This document shows positions 13,326 to 16,311 of a stretch of DNA of 16,311 nt, piece after piece (within the stretch, counting starts at the first letter, position 1; each line of letters opens with the position of its first letter). Under the pieces are notes generated by a model, which saw only the letters and a program-made list of their open reading frames with translations, made no database searches and was not told the origin of the DNA. This DNA is from CAYRHS01 sp964424125 (lineage in GTDB: Bacteria; Actinomycetota; Acidimicrobiia; IMCC26256; JAOSJL01), in NCBI GenBank assembly GCA_964424125.1, contig CAYRHS010000067.1, forward strand, positions 1 to 16,311. Reading direction: 5' to 3'. The translations under genes and the position numbers were made by a program.

Positions 13326-15398
13326 ATGGGCACGGCCGCACCCCACCGCCAGCACGAGGCCCACCCGCACGCCGCGCACGACCACGGCGACCACGCGTCG
13401 ATGTTCCGCCGCCTGTTCTGGGCCAACCTCGCCCTGGCGGTGCCGGTGCTCCTCTACAGCGACACCGTCCAGGGGTGGCTGCACTTGGAGCCGCCCGCCT
13501 TCCCCGGCGACGGGCTCGTGGCGCCGGTGCTCGGCACCGTCATCTTCTTCTACGGCGGCTGGCCGTTCCTGAGCGGCGGCGCGGACGAAGCTCGCCGCCG
13601 GCAGCCCGGGATGATGCTGCTGATCGCGCTGGCGATCAGCGTCGCGTTCGTCGCGTCGGCCGCGAGCTCGTTGGGCGTCTTCGATCTCGAGTTCTGGTGG
13701 GAGCTCGCGGCGCTGATCGTCATCATGCTGCTCGGTCACTGGCAGGAGATGCGGGCCGTCGGCCAGGCCCGGGGCGCGCTCACCGCGCTCGCCGAGCTGC
13801 TCCCCGACGAAGCCGAACGCGTCGTCGACGACGGCGTCGAGACGGTCCCGGTCTCCGAGCTGGCGATCAACGACGTGGCGCTGGTCCGGCCGGGCGGCCG
13901 CGTTCCGGCCGACGGACGCGTGGTCGACGGTTCGGCCGAGATGGACGAGTCGATGATCACCGGCGAGTCGCGCCCCGTGCCTCGTACGGAGGGCGACCAG
14001 GTGGTCGCCGGAACGGTCGCGACCGACTCCTCGCTCCGCGTGCGCGTCGAGGCGGTCGGCGACGACACCGCGCTCGCGGGAATCCAGCGGCTCGTGGCCG
14101 AGGCGCAGTCGTCCAGCTCACGGGCGCAGGCACTCGCCGATCGTGCGGCTGCGCTCCTCTTCTACGTCGCGCTCGGCGCGGGCGTCCTGACCTTCCTGGT
14201 CTGGCTCGCGTTGGGAAACGCCGGCGACGCCATCATCCGCACGGTGACGGTCCTCGTGATCTCCTGCCCCCATGCGCTCGGGCTCGCCATCCCGTTGGTG
14301 ATCGCCCTGTCGACCGCGATCTCCGCCCGTGCGGGAATTCTCGTCAAGGACCGCCTCGCGCTCGAGCGAATGCGTTCCGTCGACGTCGTGCTCTTCGACA
14401 AGACCGGGACGCTCACTCGTGGCGAGCACGCGCTGACCGACGTCGCGGCTCTCGACGCGGATGACGACGCGATGCTCGCGTTCGCGGCCGCGATCGAGTC
14501 CGAGAGCGAGCACCCGCTCGGTCGGGCCGTCGTGGCCGCCGCGTCTGCACGAGGACCTGTTCCGGCCGCATCACGGTTCCGTTCGATCGCGGGACGAGGC
14601 GTCGAAGCCACGGTCGACGGCTTGACGGGTGCGGTCGGCGGGCCCGCACTGCTGCGGGCGCGCGACCTCGATATCGATTCGCGGCTCGGTCCCGCCGTCG
14701 ACGAGTGGGTAGGACGGGGTGCCGCGGTGCTCTACGTCGTCCGGGGTGACGCGGTCGTCGGGGCGCTCGCCCTCGAGGACCAGGTGCGGCCCGAGTCACG
14801 CGTCGCCGTCCGCGAGCTCCACGACCGTGGGGTACGCGTGGCGATGATCACGGGTGACGCGCAGCAGGTCGCCGACGCCGTCGCCGACGACCTCGGCGTC
14901 GACGAGGTCATGGCCGAGGTCCTTCCCGAGAACAAGGACGCCGAGGTCGCGCGCCTCCAGGAACGGGGGCTGCGCGTGGCGATGGTGGGCGACGGCGTGA
15001 ACGACGCGCCGGCCCTGGCGCGTGCCGACGTCGGCATCGCGATCGGGGCCGGGACGGACGTCGCCATCGAGTCGGCGGGCGTCGTCCTCGCGTCGTCCGA
15101 TCCGCGCGGGGTCCTCGGCGTGATCCGTCTGTCGGAGGCGAGCTACGCCAAGATGGTCCAGAACCTCGCCTGGGCGGCCGGGTACAACGTCCTGGCCATC
15201 CCCCTCGCGGCCGGAGTCCTGTCGTTCGCCGGGATCGTGCTCGCTCCCGCGGTCGGCGCGCTGCTCATGAGCCTCTCGACGATCGTGGTCGCGTTGAACG
15301 CGCAGCTCTTGCGGAGGCTCGATCTGCGGCCGCCGGAAGCGGACGACGCGGAGGCCCTGCCGGCGGCCGAGCCCGCGCCGGCGAACGCGGCCGCATGA
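13326..15398 (+). CDS. copB: CopB-type copper-exporting P-type ATPase (P1B-3, CPH)
   Basis: A 690-residue heavy-metal pump that uses ATP to export copper (or silver) across the cytoplasmic membrane. The N-terminus has seven histidines between residues 7 and 23 in place of a CxxC metal-binding domain. Membrane helices follow, with the actuator TGES at 212-215. CPH at 314-316 in helix 6 is the P1B-3 signature. Downstream come the phosphorylated Asp358 in DKTGT, SEHPLG with His396, and the hinge GDGVND at 555-560. The last helices carry QNLAWAAGYNVLAIPLAAG and MSLST, also CopB-like. ATG 13326 is chosen because it starts the histidine-rich tail just after a TATACT box; a start at 13209 would lie inside the upstream gene. 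CsoR follows after 58 bases. All catalytic residues are present, so it should be active. Cu(I) versus Cu(II) cannot be decided. Confidence 0.95.
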   Translation: MGTAAPHRQHEAHPHAAHDHGDHASMFRRLFWANLALAVPVLLYSDTVQGWLHLEPPAFPGDGLVAPVLGTVIFFYGGWPFLSGGADEARRRQPGMMLLIALAISVAFVASAASSLGVFDLEFWWELAALIVIMLLGHWQEMRAVGQARGALTALAELLPDEAERVVDDGVETVPVSELAINDVALVRPGGRVPADGRVVDGSAEMDESMITGESRPVPRTEGDQVVAGTVATDSSLRVRVEAVGDDTALAGIQRLVAEAQSSSSRAQALADRAAALLFYVALGAGVLTFLVWLALGNAGDAIIRTVTVLVISCPHALGLAIPLVIALSTAISARAGILVKDRLALERMRSVDVVLFDKTGTLTRGEHALTDVAALDADDDAMLAFAAAIESESEHPLGRAVVAAASARGPVPAASRFRSIAGRGVEATVDGLTGAVGGPALLRARDLDIDSRLGPAVDEWVGRGAAVLYVVRGDAVVGALALEDQVRPESRVAVRELHDRGVRVAMITGDAQQVADAVADDLGVDEVMAEVLPENKDAEVARLQERGLRVAMVGDGVNDAPALARADVGIAIGAGTDVAIESAGVVLASSDPRGVLGVIRLSEASYAKMVQNLAWAAGYNVLAIPLAAGVLSFAGIVLAPAVGALLMSLSTIVVALNAQLLRRLDLRPPEADDAEALPAAEPAPANAAA

Positions 15399-15456
15399 CC
15401 GCACGAAGGACCAGAGCGGCGGCCGACCCACCCAGAGACACACGCAGGAGGAAGCG

Positions 15457-15738
15457 ATGCAGGGCTACGAGGTACACAAGAGCGAGCTCGCAGCTCGGCT
15501 GCGGCGTATCGAGGGTCAGGTTCGGGGCCTCGCACGCATGGTGGAGGACGACCGGTACTGCATCGACATCCTCACCCAGGTGAGCTCGGTCACGCGCGCG
15601 CTCCAGGGTGTCGGCTTGCTGCTCCTCGACGACCACGTGCACCACTGCGTACGCGACGCGCTCGAGGACGGTGCCGGCAGCGCCGACGAGAAGATCGACG
15701 AAGCGATGCAGGCGATCGAGCGCCTCGTCAAGACGTGA
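15457..15738 (+). CDS. csoR: CsoR copper-sensing transcriptional repressor
   Basis: A 93-residue, all-helical DNA-binding protein of the CsoR/FrmR family. It binds operator DNA when metal-free and lets go on binding Cu(I). The family start LAARLRRIEGQVRGLARMVEDDRYCIDIL is clear. The Cu(I) ligands are Cys35, His60 and Cys64 (HVHHC), matching Cys36, His61 and Cys65 of mycobacterial CsoR, with Tyr34 beside the first ligand. This C-H-C set points to copper and not to formaldehyde (FrmR) or nickel (RcnR) sensing. The ribosome site AGGAGG at 15446-15451 is five bases before the ATG. It lies 58 bases after the ATPase, and its stop overlaps the cyclase start by GTGA. It probably represses the promoter upstream of the ATPase and thereby its own operon. 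Confidence 0.95.
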   Translation: MQGYEVHKSELAARLRRIEGQVRGLARMVEDDRYCIDILTQVSSVTRALQGVGLLLLDDHVHHCVRDALEDGAGSADEKIDEAMQAIERLVKT

Positions 15739-16311
15739 GCGATCCGGTCGAGGGCGCGCCGGAACCGACACGATCGCGGACGTTCGCGTTCGTCGATCTC
15801 GCGGGCTTCTCCGCCCTCACCGAAGCCCACGGGGATCTGCACGCGGCCGACGTGGCGCAACGCTTCGTCGACCTGACCGCGGCCGTGCTCGACGACCGCT
15901 CCCGGCTCGTGAAGTCGATCGGTGACGCAGTCATGCTGGCCTTCGACGCACCGCCCGCCGCCATTGACGCGACGCGCCGTCTCTTCGCGCTGTGCACGCG
16001 CGAAGCGGGCTTTCCGATGCCTCGCGCCGGGCTGCACCACGGTCCGGCGGTCGAACGCGGCGGCGACTACTTCGGCGCCACAGTGAACAGCGCCGCCCGC
16101 ACGGCGGACCTCGCACGCGGCGGGCAAGTGCTGGCGACGACACCCGTGGTCCAGGCCGCGCGCGCCGCGGGCGTCGAGACGACGAGCATCGGTTGCTTCG
16201 AGCTCCGCAACCTCCGGGAGCGCTGGGAGCTCTACGAGCTCCACCTCTCGGAGTCGATGCGACCGGGCGCGGTCGATCCGGTCTGCCGGATGTGGGTGGA
16301 CCACGACCGCG
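15735..16311 (+). CDS. Class III adenylate cyclase, probably fused to a YHS domain, C-terminus off the window
   Basis: The visible 192 residues hold one class III nucleotide cyclase catalytic domain, which would make cAMP from ATP. The metal-binding aspartates are Asp21 (FVDLAGFS) and Asp64 (SIGDAVMLAF). Substrate-specifying residues are Lys60 and Asp111, the ATP-type choice. Transition-state residues are Asn118 and Arg122 (GATVNSAARTADLA). Their spacing agrees with mycobacterial cyclases such as Rv1264, as far as I recall it. After the domain ends near LYELHLSE, the chain continues as VDPVCRMWVD (180-189), very like the opening DPVCGMxV of YHS domains found in copper-handling proteins, though Gly is Arg here. 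No membrane segment or signal peptide precedes the domain. The GTG start overlaps the csoR stop in GTGA, tying it to the copper operon. The frame is open at the window end, so the YHS assignment rests on about ten residues. Confidence 0.85.
   Translation, partial: MSDPVEGAPEPTRSRTFAFVDLAGFSALTEAHGDLHAADVAQRFVDLTAAVLDDRSRLVKSIGDAVMLAFDAPPAAIDATRRLFALCTREAGFPMPRAGLHHGPAVERGGDYFGATVNSAARTADLARGGQVLATTPVVQAARAAGVETTSIGCFELRNLRERWELYELHLSESMRPGAVDPVCRMWVDHDR

Noticed and set aside
1..16311. tRNA/rRNA genes, CRISPR arrays, insertion sequences, attachment sites, riboswitches
   Set aside because: I looked for clover-leaf patterns, regularly spaced repeats, transposase motifs and terminal inverted repeats, and saw none that hold up by eye. 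Cryptic small RNAs cannot be excluded.

Overview
The window is a very GC-rich, gene-dense stretch with GTG starts, GTGA stop/start overlaps and gene families typical of Actinobacteria: a thiolase paired with a DUF35 protein, an AveC-like membrane protein, a PccB-like carboxyltransferase and a CsoR/CopB copper operon. The mix (fused indolepyruvate oxidoreductase, AveC-like protein, many acyl-CoA enzymes) would fit an acidimicrobial or similar environmental actinobacterium. That placement is inference. Twelve protein genes are supported. I see no RNA genes, insertion sequences, CRISPR arrays or phage genes, and no gene-free stretch longer than about 155 bases.

Region 1 (1-4731): a minus-strand pair. 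A 1170-residue fused indolepyruvate/2-oxoacid:ferredoxin oxidoreductase is followed 29 bases later by an amidohydrolase that runs off the left edge. A 153-base divergent intergenic region separates them from a plus-strand crotonase-fold gene (4732-5460) whose catalytic motifs are eroded.

Region 2 (5477-12361): seven minus-strand genes, in transcription order a lysine-free biotinyl-like domain protein, an acyl-CoA carboxyltransferase, alanine dehydrogenase, an AveC-like membrane protein, a cysteine-free DUF35 OB-fold protein, an SCP2-type thiolase and an acyl-CoA dehydrogenase. Two junctions are 4-base GTGA overlaps, and the DUF35/thiolase junction is coupled through a Shine-Dalgarno sequence that overlaps the stop codon. 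A hairpin and a 20-base dyad before the dehydrogenase suggest it is at least partly its own unit. The set looks like acyl-CoA (fatty, branched-chain or sterol side-chain) catabolism, with an amino-nitrogen step from alanine dehydrogenase. The substrate cannot be read from the sequence.

Region 3 (12511-16311): plus-strand genes. A ubiquitin-like/Mut7-C RNase-type protein is followed, after a 29-base gap holding a G-tract CsoR-like operator and a TATACT -10 box, by a CopB-type (CPH) copper P-type ATPase, the copper sensor CsoR, and, overlapping it by GTGA, a class III nucleotide cyclase with all six catalytic residues. The cyclase appears to run into a YHS metal-associated domain just before the window ends. 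This copper export, copper sensing and cAMP-type signalling arrangement is the most distinctive system here.

Two further signals stand out. A motif of about 23 bases occurs in both divergent intergenic regions. The carboxyltransferase operon carries a biotin-carrier-like protein in which the biotinylated lysine is replaced by arginine.
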